Source: a virus
Strand: one strand, 5' to 3'
Virus record (IMG/VR): IMGVR_UViG_3300030060_007423
Coordinates: 1 to 64,000 of that record
Length of the DNA: 64,000 nt
Made by a program: the position numbers and the translations under genes. Below the pieces are notes generated by a model. The model was not told the origin of the DNA. It searched no databases and worked only from the letters and a program-made list of their open reading frames with translations. Of the stretch, positions 7,699-16,803 are shown in pieces; within the stretch, counting starts at the first letter, position 1, and each line of letters begins with the position of its first letter.

Positions 7699-10128
7699 AT
7701 GCAATTAGGAAACTGGCTAGCTGAACAAATACTTTTAGAGCAATCTAATATAAAAACCGTTGTTGCAATTTACCCAGGTAGATTTCAACCAATGGGAAAA
7801 CATCATGCACAAACCTACCGTGCACTAACATCAAAGTTTGATGATGTTTGGGTTGCAACAAGTGGAAAGGTTAGTCTTCCAAAGTCACCGTTTTCTTTTG
7901 GCGAAAAAAAGAAGATAATAAACTCTCATGGAATATCAAAGGTAAAACAGGTCAAAAATCCATACCAAGCTACAGAGATATTAAATAAGTATGACCCAGA
8001 AACAACAGCTGCCGTATTCATTGTTGGTAAGAAAGATGCAAGCAGATTAGGGGGCAAGTTTTTTAGGCCCTGGAAGGGTAAAGCACAAATCGGATATAAG
8101 GATGGCGCATATACATATATAGCACCACATGTGTCCCTAAGTGTTCCAGGCTATGGAGAAATGAGTGGAACTGCAATACGCAAAGCTCTAGGCGATACAT
8201 CACTTGAAAAGAAAGATAAAGTAAAAGTATTTAAGGGAATATTTGGCCACACAAAAAATTATGATTTCATTGTAAAGAAACTTGAAAAGTTAAATGAGAT
8301 TGTTGAAGGCTTTGTAAATAGTTTTGATTTTAGTAAATTTATTAATGAAACATCAGCAACACCAAATAATAATTCAGATGTAGATGATGGACCAAGATAT
8401 TTTTATGGCTATCAAAAAGCGTATAGGGAATCCACAGCTGAGATTGCAAAGAGCTTAGGTATGAGTGTATTAAATTATATTGTTGGTGATGAAGAGTTTT
8501 TTCAACATGACACTGTATACCCTAATGGTCCAACTGGTGCCGTTTCATATTTTCCAACAGGTGTACCCGGCCAACAAACTGGTACAAATGTTTACAAAGA
8601 CTCAGTTGGAAAAGTTGCATATAAAAAATACATAGAACACATTTCAGCTGTTGCACAACAAGTTGGTTATAAGTTTATTGATTTTATTAGTTTAGATAAA
8701 TTTATAGATGATAGCCCAGACGAACCAAAAAACATTACCAAATATGATTTAACAGAAAACATAAATTTACCAATAGAGGTTGGTGATACTGTTATGATGG
8801 GAAAGTTCAAAAATAAAAAAGTTGTTGTTAAAGATATATCTTGGAATGATAAGGGTGACTTATTAATAAATGGAAGACCTGCATTAAAAATTAGAATACC
8901 TAAAAAACAAAATATATTTAATGAAGGTTTAATTTTAGAAGGCGGTGCATACGGTCATATGTCTCACCCATTTGATGATAAAGGATTAACATTTGGTGAT
9001 TTCAAAAAAATAATTGAACTAGGACTTCAAGGAAGTATAGATTTAGAACAATCAGCAACTGAAAAAACAGATGGTCAAAATTTATTTATTAGTTGGAATA
9101 ATAAATTAGTTGCTGCAAGAAATACTGGTGATATAAAGCGTGGTGGAAAAGATTCTAAAGCAATTGCAAAAAAGTTTGCTGGCAGAGGAAATATAGAAAA
9201 AGCATTTAATTATGCAATGAGAGATTTATCAAAGGCAATTGGTGGATTGAGTGATAAACAAAAAAAGAAAATATTTGATGATGGAAACAACTGGGTGAAT
9301 ATGGAAATAATGTACCCGGCATCCTCAAATGTAATTAATTATGATGCACCATATTTACAATTTCACAATGTATTAAAATATAAAAATGGAAGTGCAGTTG
9401 GTGCCGTACATGATGGTGCAAGAATATTGGCTGGAATGGTTAAGCAAACAAATCAAAATGTACAAAAAAGTTTTAGTGTTATTGGACCTAAAATATTAAA
9501 GGTTAAACCTCATCAAGATTTTGGTGCAAAAAAATCATACTTTATTGGAAAGCTTAATAAATTGATGTCAAAATATAATATGGGAAATAGTAATACATTT
9601 GGCGAATATCATCAGGCATGGTGGGAAGATTATGTTGAAAAGAATTTAGGTGCAGTTGACAATACAATAAAGATGGGCTTGGTTAAACGCTGGGCATTTT
9701 TTGATAAATCATTTAGGTTAAATTCAAAAACAATTCCAGATAAAGACATCTTGACAAAAGTTATTGAAATTGACAAACAAAAACATGTAGACCAAGTAAA
9801 GAAAAATATGTTTCCATTTGAAACTTTGTTTTTTGAATTAGGTGCCGAGGTACTTAAAAATGTAGAAGGCTTTCTAGCCGGAAATCCAGAAAAAGCAGTT
9901 CAAAATGTTAGAAGACAAGTTGCAAAAGCAATTGGTGATGTTAGAAAAGGCGGTGACCTAAAAAAATTAAATAGATTAACACAACAACTTGAAAAGATAA
10001 AGGCTATTGGTGGATTCAAAACAATCATACCAAGTGAAGGTTTAGTTTTTATTTATAAAGGAAAAACATATAAGTTAACAGGAAGCTTTGGACCAGTAAA
10101 TCAAATCACTGGATTGATGAGCTTTTAG
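7699..10128 (+). CDS. Fusion: cytidylyltransferase-like + middle domain + nucleic-acid-ligase-like domain
   Basis: Start at 7699 is preferred over ATG 7681 because AAGGA ends 7 bases before it. Residues ~20-200 form an NMNAT/cytidylyltransferase-like Rossmann domain with PGRFQPMGKHH (the HxGH site is degenerate: only the last His fits) and a good SGTAIR motif. An unassigned middle (~230-420) follows. The C-terminal ~400 residues look like the covalent nucleotidyltransferase (ATP-dependent ligase) fold: KTDG near 456-459, a charged strand WVNMEIMYP as motif III, YLQFHNVL, and a late KILKVK as motif V. Adenylyl transfer linked to RNA/DNA end sealing or NAD metabolism is possible. The N-terminus MQLGNWLAEQILLE ends in an LxE site like those cut by T4-type prohead protease, so the protein may travel in the capsid. 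Confidence 0.7.
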   Translation: MQLGNWLAEQILLEQSNIKTVVAIYPGRFQPMGKHHAQTYRALTSKFDDVWVATSGKVSLPKSPFSFGEKKKIINSHGISKVKQVKNPYQATEILNKYDPETTAAVFIVGKKDASRLGGKFFRPWKGKAQIGYKDGAYTYIAPHVSLSVPGYGEMSGTAIRKALGDTSLEKKDKVKVFKGIFGHTKNYDFIVKKLEKLNEIVEGFVNSFDFSKFINETSATPNNNSDVDDGPRYFYGYQKAYRESTAEIAKSLGMSVLNYIVGDEEFFQHDTVYPNGPTGAVSYFPTGVPGQQTGTNVYKDSVGKVAYKKYIEHISAVAQQVGYKFIDFISLDKFIDDSPDEPKNITKYDLTENINLPIEVGDTVMMGKFKNKKVVVKDISWNDKGDLLINGRPALKIRIPKKQNIFNEGLILEGGAYGHMSHPFDDKGLTFGDFKKIIELGLQGSIDLEQSATEKTDGQNLFISWNNKLVAARNTGDIKRGGKDSKAIAKKFAGRGNIEKAFNYAMRDLSKAIGGLSDKQKKKIFDDGNNWVNMEIMYPASSNVINYDAPYLQFHNVLKYKNGSAVGAVHDGARILAGMVKQTNQNVQKSFSVIGPKILKVKPHQDFGAKKSYFIGKLNKLMSKYNMGNSNTFGEYHQAWWEDYVEKNLGAVDNTIKMGLVKRWAFFDKSFRLNSKTIPDKDILTKVIEIDKQKHVDQVKKNMFPFETLFFELGAEVLKNVEGFLAGNPEKAVQNVRRQVAKAIGDVRKGGDLKKLNRLTQQLEKIKAIGGFKTIIPSEGLVFIYKGKTYKLTGSFGPVNQITGLMSF

Positions 10129-10140
10129 TATTTGACATTA

Positions 10141-10148
10141 TATTTATA
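10141..10148 (+). promoter_or_regulatory. Late-type promoter box TATTTATA
   Basis: TTGACATTATATTTATAGAT lies 29 bases before the ATG at 10177 and just after the stop of the fusion gene. Confidence 0.5.
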
Positions 10149-10176
10149 GATATATTATTTACAAAGATAGGGCAAT

Positions 10177-10755
10177 ATGAAAAAGGCTATTAGCGAAAGT
10201 AAAGTGCAGAGAATGAGAAACCTAGTAATGGGTAATCACAATGCAAAAACTAAAGTTCAGTCAGGTTATGTAACATCAACAGTTGAACATTCAGAAGGTG
10301 ATGTTTGGACTGAAGGTGGAAAAGAATGGACAATAAAAAACGGAATAAAACAAACTGTTAATAAATTAAATAGTATCCGTAAATTATTGTTTATGCCATT
10401 AACTTGTCCAGAATGTAATAGTAGAATGCGAGGTGAAATTGACAAAGCATCTTGGAACATAAATAAGAAATGTCATACATGTGTTGAAAAGGAAGAATCA
10501 AAACTTAAGACTAAAAATCTTACAGAAGTTAGAGCATATGAAAAAGAAGTTGTTAGTAGAATAAAAAAGGACGGTGAAATCTGGCTAAAAGATGTAACTA
10601 GTGAATTTGAAGATTTTATATCTGCTGATGTAAAAAATCAATATGTAACGGAGGCTGGGACAATTGAAGATTGGTCAGGCGGAAAGAGTAAAACACAACA
10701 AAGACAAGAATTTGACAAAAAGATAGCTAAAGCAAAGAAGAACATTGAGGAGTAA
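10177..10755 (+). CDS. Hypothetical protein with C4 zinc-binding motif (192 aa)
   Basis: Not recognised as a named family. Residues ~76-103 contain a CPEC knuckle, then about 20 residues, then CHTC, a plausible four-Cys zinc site. The flanks are Lys/Glu-rich and helical; the C-terminus ends KIAKAKKNIEE. It follows a late-type box and precedes a coiled-coil membrane protein, the start of which lies only four bases after its stop. It may be a virion or head-associated protein; function is unknown. Confidence 0.65.
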   Translation: MKKAISESKVQRMRNLVMGNHNAKTKVQSGYVTSTVEHSEGDVWTEGGKEWTIKNGIKQTVNKLNSIRKLLFMPLTCPECNSRMRGEIDKASWNINKKCHTCVEKEESKLKTKNLTEVRAYEKEVVSRIKKDGEIWLKDVTSEFEDFISADVKNQYVTEAGTIEDWSGGKSKTQQRQEFDKKIAKAKKNIEE

Positions 10756-10759
10756 AAAA

Positions 10760-11014
10760 ATGCCTAGATTGACAAACGAACATCTGCACACAAACATAAA
10801 GCTAGTCCAACAAGACTTAGAATATGTAAAAACAAATCAAGAAAAAATGCAATCCGATTTGTCAATGATAAAAAAGCAATTGTTGTCACCAGATGATGGT
10901 GCAATTGCAAGAGTAAATAAAAACACAGACTTTAGAAATAAAACACAAAAAGTATTATGGTCAATATGGATTGCACTTATTGGTATAATCGGTAAATTGA
11001 TATTTTGGAATTAA
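10760..11014 (+). CDS. Small coiled-coil membrane protein, XhlA-like
   Basis: The ATG at 10760 is chosen because GAGGAG lies 7 bases upstream, rather than a TTG at 10745. The ~84-residue product has a hydrophilic helical N-terminal part (HTNIKLVQQDLEYVKTNQEK) likely to form a coiled coil, and a single C-terminal membrane segment (about VLWSIWIALIGIIGKLIFW). This topology is that of the haemolysin XhlA / phage lysis-accessory family. It lies 1.8 kb before a 3-TM holin, which supports a lysis role. Homology is by topology only. Confidence 0.6.
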   Translation: MPRLTNEHLHTNIKLVQQDLEYVKTNQEKMQSDLSMIKKQLLSPDDGAIARVNKNTDFRNKTQKVLWSIWIALIGIIGKLIFWN

Positions 11015-11018
11015 AACT

Positions 11019-12518
11019 ATGAAAAAGAAAACACTACAAAAATTAGTTAAAGAACAAGTAGCTTCATTACTAACAGAAAAATTTGCTTCTAAAAAAATTA
11101 CAGATATGTATCGTAAAATTACTGGTGGTAAATATTCAACCGATAAAAAATTCTGGGGTGCTGCATCAAAGGCGTATGGCATTGAGTGGGACAAGGTAAC
11201 AGACGACATGGTATCTGGACCAACGGGAAGAATGACAAGAAAAGGTTTTGAATTTCTTCTTGCAGCCAAAGACATGGTAGTGCGTGGTAGTGGTAGATAT
11301 GATTATGGCAGAACCATAAAAAAAGGTCAAATACTTAGTGCTACATATAATGGTAAGGCAATATATTTTGGAAGAAGTGGTGTAACAACAGGTGCTGCAT
11401 CAGCTGGAACATATCCTGAATATATAGGACTTAATGTAATGGGATTCAAAAATGCAGACCAAATTATCAAAAAACTTCCAGGCAAAGTTGAGGTATACCA
11501 AATAGATGTGGATAAAGCTCGTGGTGCAAAGGGTAAACGACAAGGTAGGTCAGACGCAAGAGCAGGTGCAACTGCACTTATGGACTTCAATGTAATTAAA
11601 AGAAAAAACCAAGCAAGATATGAAAAGGCACTAACTGATAGATTGGCTAAATCAAGTCCAGTTGACCAAGCTTGGAAAATGGTAGAGGCAACTCAAAAAA
11701 TGATAAATGATGCATTAAAGAAAGACCTTGATATGTTAAAGAAAGGAAAGGCTAAAGACAGCTGGAGAAGTTCAAGTAGCATACTACAAAATGCATACAA
11801 TAATATGACAAGGTCAATAACAAATATATTGAGTAATGAAAATGCTGCTATTAAAGGTGCAGAAAAAGATAAAGCAAATAAGTTAAAGTCCGGTGATAAA
11901 CAATCATGGAGTGAAGAGAAATATTATTTGGATAGAATTGTTGAAGAAGCCAGAAGCATTCAAAAAGAATATAAAGAAATGAAAATGGCATTATCTAAAA
12001 TCAATAAAGATAGGGAATATATTTCAGTTGTTAGAGAGCTTAAAAAAATTGGCCAAATGAATAAGAATGCACCAAAGGCTGATTATTCTGAAGATTCAAA
12101 TATGAATGAATCAGCAGAAAAAGGTCTTAAAGCAATTCCTGGAGTATTATCTTTTGATATAGAACAATTTCTGAAGAAACAAAAAGATGCTAAAAAACTA
12201 ACCAAAGGTAGTTTTACAGATTTAGTAAAGGCACTACATTCTAGAGGCTTTGGAGAAATTCCTAATGGAGCAAACCTTAGAAATTGGAAAGCAGTAGTTA
12301 AAAAGCATATCAAAGAATCTAACGTAAATGAATCAAAGAAACAACTTAAAGAAGAATACATTGAAATCATGAGAGACCTTGATAAAGGTTTGGCATTAGT
12401 AAAAGATTCATGGTTAGATTGGAAGAGAGGCCCTATGACAGAGCCAAGTGATATTAAACCAGCACAAAAAGAGTTGATTGGTTATATTGCAAAATGGATA
12501 AAGAAGAATATAAAGTAG
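11019..12518 (+). CDS. Putative virion/internal head protein (499 aa), unknown function
   Basis: Not recognised. The N-terminus is a short amphipathic helix ending in LLTE (residues ~17-20), which looks like a T4-type capsid-targeting peptide with an LxE cleavage site. Residues ~30-200 look globular, with a beta-rich segment (GQILSATYNGKAIYFGRSG). Residues ~215-345 are long Lys/Glu-rich helices suggestive of coiled coil, followed by further helical segments. No catalytic motif stands out. It sits four bases after the XhlA-like gene and seven before another short gene with a similar N-terminus. Capsid localisation is a hypothesis. Confidence 0.6.
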   Translation: MKKKTLQKLVKEQVASLLTEKFASKKITDMYRKITGGKYSTDKKFWGAASKAYGIEWDKVTDDMVSGPTGRMTRKGFEFLLAAKDMVVRGSGRYDYGRTIKKGQILSATYNGKAIYFGRSGVTTGAASAGTYPEYIGLNVMGFKNADQIIKKLPGKVEVYQIDVDKARGAKGKRQGRSDARAGATALMDFNVIKRKNQARYEKALTDRLAKSSPVDQAWKMVEATQKMINDALKKDLDMLKKGKAKDSWRSSSSILQNAYNNMTRSITNILSNENAAIKGAEKDKANKLKSGDKQSWSEEKYYLDRIVEEARSIQKEYKEMKMALSKINKDREYISVVRELKKIGQMNKNAPKADYSEDSNMNESAEKGLKAIPGVLSFDIEQFLKKQKDAKKLTKGSFTDLVKALHSRGFGEIPNGANLRNWKAVVKKHIKESNVNESKKQLKEEYIEIMRDLDKGLALVKDSWLDWKRGPMTEPSDIKPAQKELIGYIAKWIKKNIK

Positions 12519-12525
12519 GGTAAAT

Positions 12526-12819
12526 ATGAAAAGGTCTGCAATATCAAAAATAGTATCTGAAGAACTCGGCAATATAAAAGAAGCTTCTATTTCTAAAAGA
12601 TTCCAAAAGGCAACTGAGGAATATCAAAAAATAGAACTCAAAATGCAGACTATTGTTAAAAAATTTATTGCTGAAAAAAATCCAAGAAAGAAAGAACAAT
12701 ATAAAAATCAATTACGAGATTTAACGGCTAAAAAGTCAGTAGCGGAAAAAGAATTCAAAGCCGCACTTCTTGGCGAACCGGTAACATTAAGTTCTTCACG
12801 ATTGGATTCATTAATATAA
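12526..12819 (+). CDS. Small helical protein with possible cleaved N-terminus (97 aa)
   Basis: Not recognised. The N-terminus runs MKRSAISKIVSEELGNIKEA and contains IKE followed by Ala, matching the (I/L)xE site of T4-type prohead proteases. The rest is a Lys/Glu/Gln-rich helix (about residues 25-85) with no Cys and no membrane segment. T4 internal proteins are small, basic and cleaved in this way; whether this one is packaged is not known. A GGGTAA precedes the ATG. Confidence 0.55.
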   Translation: MKRSAISKIVSEELGNIKEASISKRFQKATEEYQKIELKMQTIVKKFIAEKNPRKKEQYKNQLRDLTAKKSVAEKEFKAALLGEPVTLSSSRLDSLI

Positions 12820-12834
12820 TTAGGAGAGTAAGTT

Positions 12835-13233
12835 ATGGGTTTAGGATTAGGTAAATTATTTACAGGTGGTGCCGGAGAACTAGTAGAATCAGTTGGTGGT
12901 GTACTTGATAATCTAACAACTTCCAAAGAAGAAAAATTAGAAGCTAAAAGAAAAATGAAAGAACTCATTGCCAACCATGAAGCGGCAATGGAAAAAAACA
13001 TTACAGATAGATGGAATGCAGATATGAATTCTGATTCTTGGTTATCAAAAAATGTAAGGCCAATGGTTCTTATATTTTTAATAGTATGTACTATGTTGTT
13101 GATATTCATCGATGCTGGAACAATAGCATTTGAAGTTGAAGAAAAATGGACAGATCTTTTACAATTAGTACTTATCACTGTAATTGGTGCATATTTTGGT
13201 GGTCGTTCATTAGAAAAGACAAAGAAAAAATAA
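12835..13233 (+). CDS. 3-TM-type holin
   Basis: The 132-residue protein has a Gly-rich amphipathic N-terminus, a charged helix (KEEKLEAKRKMKELIANHE) and a segment KNITDRWNADMNSDSWL followed by NVRPMVLIFLIV, the usual arrangement of the 3TM holin family. Two clear hydrophobic spans (about 78-97 and 103-122) plus the N-terminal Gly-rich stretch complete the topology, and the tail is short and basic. Holins permeabilise the inner membrane at lysis. AGGAGAG lies 8-9 bases before the ATG. It is the last gene before a hairpin and the head operon. No endolysin is recognisable next to it. Confidence 0.75.
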   Translation: MGLGLGKLFTGGAGELVESVGGVLDNLTTSKEEKLEAKRKMKELIANHEAAMEKNITDRWNADMNSDSWLSKNVRPMVLIFLIVCTMLLIFIDAGTIAFEVEEKWTDLLQLVLITVIGAYFGGRSLEKTKKK

Positions 13234-13235
13234 TA

Positions 13236-13258
13236 CTAGTTGAAAGGGTTCAAACTAG
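13236..13258 (+). terminator. Hairpin after holin gene, possible terminator
   Basis: CTAGTTGAA and TTCAAACTAG pair with one bulged base around an AGGG loop. The T-run (eight T) comes only 14 bases later, so this is a weak or non-canonical terminator. Confidence 0.4.
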
Positions 13259-13301
13259 AAAAATAATTTCATTTTTTTTAACTTATTAACCTTTTCATAT
13301 A

Positions 13302-13309
13302 TATTTATA
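13302..13309 (+). promoter_or_regulatory. Late-type promoter box TATTTATA before terminase
   Basis: ATATATTTATATATG ends six bases before the terminase ATG. No SD site is visible, so a transcript from this box would be nearly leaderless. Confidence 0.45.
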
Positions 13310-13314
13310 TATGT

Positions 13315-14889
13315 ATGAGCAATAAAAAATCAATAAAAGATATTATTCGTGAAGAGTATAAGCGGTGTTCATCTGACCCCGTACACTTCATGCGAAAGTA
13401 TTGCCAAATTCAACACCCAACACGTGGTAAAATAAACTTTAATTTATATCCATTTCAGGAAAAGACACTACAACAACTTCAAGGAAATGATTACAATATT
13501 ATATTGAAGTCTAGGCAGTTAGGTATATCTACACTATCTGCAGGATATTCATTATGGTCAATGTTATTTAATGAAGACTTTAATTGTTTAGTTATTGCAA
13601 CAAAACAAGATGTAGCAAAAAATCTTGTTACAAAAGTTAGAATTATGCATGACTTTTTACCAAGTTGGTTAAAGGGTCAATGTACAGAAGATAATAAGTT
13701 AAGTTTACGATTTAAGAATGGCTCACAAATAAAAGCAGTATCTGCTGCTGGAGATGCAGGTCGTTCTGAAGCACTATCATTGCTAGTAATGGATGAGGCA
13801 GCATTTATTGACAAGATTGATGAAATATGGGCATCTGCTCAACAAACTCTTGCAACAGGTGGTAAGGCAATTGTACTATCTACACCAAACGGTGTTGGAA
13901 ACTTTTTTCATAAAACATGGACAAAAGCTGAGGCTGGTGAAAACCTATTTAATACAATTAGACTTCATTGGTCACTACACCCAGAACGTGATAAAGATTG
14001 GCGAGAACAACAAGATGAATTACTTGGTCCAAAAATGGCAGCACAAGAATGTGATTGTGATTTTGTTAGTTCAGGTAATACTGTTGTTGATGGTAATCTT
14101 ATTGAGTGGTACAGGGAATCACATGCACAAGACCCAATAGAAACTAGAGGGTTTGATGGAAATTATTGGATTTGGGAACAACCAAACTATAGTAAATCAT
14201 ATATGGTTGTAGCCGATGTAGCTAGAGGTGATGGTACTGACTACTCTGCATTTCATGTAATAGATATTGATGACTGTTCACAAGTAGCAGAATATCGAGG
14301 ACAATTAACACCAAAGGAATTTGGAAATATGTTAGTTGCTGTTGCAACAGAATATAATGATGCATTACTTGTAATTGAAAATGCCAATGTTGGTTGGGGC
14401 TCAATACAAAGTGCAATTGATAGGGATTATAAGAATCTTTATTATACATATAAACAAGATGGTGTAGTAGATGCAACTACCCAACTTACAAAGGGCTATG
14501 ACTTAAAAGACAAAAGTCAAATGACCCCAGGTTTTACAACATCTGCAAAAACAAGACCACTTTTAATATCGAAGATTGATATTTATTTTAGAGAAAAGTC
14601 ATTCATTGTTAGGTCAAAAAGACTATTAGACGAACTATTAGTTTTTATATGGAATGGTCACAAGGCTGAGGCACAAAGTGGCTATAATGATGATTTGGTA
14701 ATATCTTTAGGAATAGGCTTATGGGTAAGAGATACTGCACTTAAGCTTAGGAATGAAGGTATATCTCTAAATAGGCGGGCATTAAATTCAATATCCAAAA
14801 CTGGAGTTTACTCATCTGTTAACCCAAACACAGATTGGTCAATGAAGATTAAGGGTAATGATGAAGATATTAGTTGGTTAATAAAATAG
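13315..14889 (+). CDS. gp17: Terminase large subunit gp17
   Basis: The 524-residue product is the DNA-packaging motor. The ATPase domain shows a Q-like segment (YPFQEKTL), a variant Walker A (LKSRQLGIST, about residues 64-73) and Walker B with catalytic Glu (LLVMDEAAF, about 156-164), followed by a coupling motif (VLSTPNG). The nuclease half begins with VVADVARGDGTDYSA, whose Asp residues would bind metal, with VIENANVGW and NDDLV further on. Length is close to other marine T4-like gp17 proteins. It opens the head gene block and is followed at once by the portal. No small terminase subunit is recognised in the window. No SD site is seen. Confidence 0.95.
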   Translation: MSNKKSIKDIIREEYKRCSSDPVHFMRKYCQIQHPTRGKINFNLYPFQEKTLQQLQGNDYNIILKSRQLGISTLSAGYSLWSMLFNEDFNCLVIATKQDVAKNLVTKVRIMHDFLPSWLKGQCTEDNKLSLRFKNGSQIKAVSAAGDAGRSEALSLLVMDEAAFIDKIDEIWASAQQTLATGGKAIVLSTPNGVGNFFHKTWTKAEAGENLFNTIRLHWSLHPERDKDWREQQDELLGPKMAAQECDCDFVSSGNTVVDGNLIEWYRESHAQDPIETRGFDGNYWIWEQPNYSKSYMVVADVARGDGTDYSAFHVIDIDDCSQVAEYRGQLTPKEFGNMLVAVATEYNDALLVIENANVGWGSIQSAIDRDYKNLYYTYKQDGVVDATTQLTKGYDLKDKSQMTPGFTTSAKTRPLLISKIDIYFREKSFIVRSKRLLDELLVFIWNGHKAEAQSGYNDDLVISLGIGLWVRDTALKLRNEGISLNRRALNSISKTGVYSSVNPNTDWSMKIKGNDEDISWLIK

Positions 14890-14908
14890 GTTATATAGGA
14901 GAAAATAC

Positions 14909-16750
14909 ATGGCAGACAAAACTCTTTTTGGACGATTAAGAAAACTGTTTTCAACAGGCGTAATTATGCGTAGGGTTGGAACTGGTCTAAAAGTCGTTGA
15001 CACACAGAGAATACAGTCATCAGGAAATCTTGAAAGTAATAGATTAGTTGATAGATACAATAGATTACACTCACCATCAGCAGCATATTCGGTTTACCAA
15101 CCAGGACAAGGACATGTTGCATTAAGAATAGAATTATTTAATGATTATGAAGCTATGGATATGGATCCAATTATAGCATCTGCTTTAGATATTTATGCTG
15201 ATGAATGTTGTGTAAAAAATGAATTTGGTGATATACTAACAATTAATACAACAAATGATGCAATAAAGAAAACACTTCATAATTTGTTTTATGACGTAAT
15301 GAATATAGAATTTAATCTACATCCGTGGATTAGAAACCTTGTAAAGTATGGTGACTTTTATTTACAATTAGATATAACAGAAAAGTATGGTGTTACAGGC
15401 GTACACCCAATGTCTTCTTATTATGTAATACGTGAAGAAGGTGTAGACCCAAATCAACCAGAATATGTTAGGTTTGTTGTTGACGAATCTCAAGGTGGTC
15501 AAATTTATGGTTCAAATATGTCTCATAAAGAATATTTAGAAAACTATGAAGTTGCACACTTTAGGTTACTCGGCGATACAAACTTTTTACCTTATGGAAG
15601 GTCAATGGTAGAACCTGCAAGAAAGGGATGGAAACAATTAACACTTATGGAAGATGCAATGTTAATTCATAGAATTATGCGTGCACCAGAAAGAAGAGTG
15701 TTTAAGATTGATATAGGAAATATACCACCAGCTGAAGTTGATAACTATATGCAACAAACAATTAACAAAATGAAAAAAGCTCCTTTTGTTGATGAAAAGA
15801 CTGGCGATTATAACTTAAAGTTTAATATACAAAATATGCTTGAGGACTATTATCTTCCAGTTAGAGGTGGACAGAGTGGAACTGAAATAGAATCATTAAG
15901 TGGAATGGAATTTAATGGTACAGAAGATGTTGAATATTTAAGAAACAAAATGATGGCTGGTCTAAAAATACCAAAAGCATTTTTAGGCTATGATGAAAAC
16001 GTTGAAGGTAAGGCTACTTTAGCCGCTGAGGATGTTAGGTTTGCAAGAACAATTGAAAGAATACAAAAAATTGTAGTAAGTGAACTAACAAAAATTGCAA
16101 TTGTGCATTTATATACACAAGGGTATCATGAATCTGATTTAGTTAACTTTGACTTGTCATTAACAAATACATCAACGATTGCTGAAAATGAAAAGATTGA
16201 ACTTTGGAATAGTAAAGTAAATTTAGCATCATCTATGAAAGACATTAATATGATGTCAGAAGATTGGATATATAAAAATATTTTTAATCTATCAAGTAAT
16301 GAATCAGGTACTGAAAAGAATCGGGTAATAAACGACTTAAAACAACAATTTAGGCGTGAGCAAATAAAGATGGAAGGTAATGACCCAGCACAGTCTGGTG
16401 AAGCACTAGGTACTCCACATACACTTGCAACTCTAGACCCTGAAAAGAATTTAGAGCCACGTGATACTGCAATATTTGGCGGAGAAGAAGAAACTAGGGG
16501 AAGACCTGAAGAAGGTCCAAAGCCAGGAACTGATTCTTCAGCAAGAGGTAGAGACCCATTAGGAAATAAAACTTTAACTCAAGATTATAATAATCGTGAT
16601 AGGCGAACAGTGTCAACAGAGATAAAAAAGTCATTGGACGCAAAGTTTAGTAAGAAAAAAGTTATTAGTGAATTGTATAATGAAAATAATGTTAGTGAAC
16701 CAAGCTTATTGGATGAAAAAAACATCATTGATGATGAAAAACTACAATAG
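14909..16750 (+). CDS. gp20: Portal protein gp20
   Basis: The 613-residue product fits the T4-type portal that forms the dodecameric head vertex through which DNA passes. Typical stretches are DYEAMDMDPIIASALDIYAD, VHPMSSYYVIREEG, FLPYGRSMVEPARKGWKQL and the clip/wing segment YLRNKMMAGLKIPKAFLGY. The C-terminal ~100 residues are polar, Pro/Gly/Glu-rich and probably disordered. AGGAG precedes the ATG by seven bases and the gene sits 19 bases after terminase, as is usual for this block. Confidence 0.95.
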   Translation: MADKTLFGRLRKLFSTGVIMRRVGTGLKVVDTQRIQSSGNLESNRLVDRYNRLHSPSAAYSVYQPGQGHVALRIELFNDYEAMDMDPIIASALDIYADECCVKNEFGDILTINTTNDAIKKTLHNLFYDVMNIEFNLHPWIRNLVKYGDFYLQLDITEKYGVTGVHPMSSYYVIREEGVDPNQPEYVRFVVDESQGGQIYGSNMSHKEYLENYEVAHFRLLGDTNFLPYGRSMVEPARKGWKQLTLMEDAMLIHRIMRAPERRVFKIDIGNIPPAEVDNYMQQTINKMKKAPFVDEKTGDYNLKFNIQNMLEDYYLPVRGGQSGTEIESLSGMEFNGTEDVEYLRNKMMAGLKIPKAFLGYDENVEGKATLAAEDVRFARTIERIQKIVVSELTKIAIVHLYTQGYHESDLVNFDLSLTNTSTIAENEKIELWNSKVNLASSMKDINMMSEDWIYKNIFNLSSNESGTEKNRVINDLKQQFRREQIKMEGNDPAQSGEALGTPHTLATLDPEKNLEPRDTAIFGGEEETRGRPEEGPKPGTDSSARGRDPLGNKTLTQDYNNRDRRTVSTEIKKSLDAKFSKKKVISELYNENNVSEPSLLDEKNIIDDEKLQ

Positions 16751-16766
16751 TTTGAATGTAACATTA

Positions 16767-16774
16767 TATTTATA
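16767..16774 (+). promoter_or_regulatory. Late-type promoter box TATTTATA
   Basis: ACATTATATTTATATATG lies between the portal gene and the next gene, 29 bases before the ATG at 16804. TATAAATT follows nearby. Confidence 0.5.
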
Positions 16775-16803
16775 TATGAGTATAAATTTATAAGTGGAAA
16801 AAA

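Noticed and set aside
10177-10755. Endolysin candidate near the holin
   Set aside because: Neither this gene nor the 499-residue one at 11019 shows a lysozyme, amidase or peptidase motif.
10745-10759. TTG start for the XhlA-like gene
   Set aside because: It would read through the GAGGAG SD site of the ATG at 10760.
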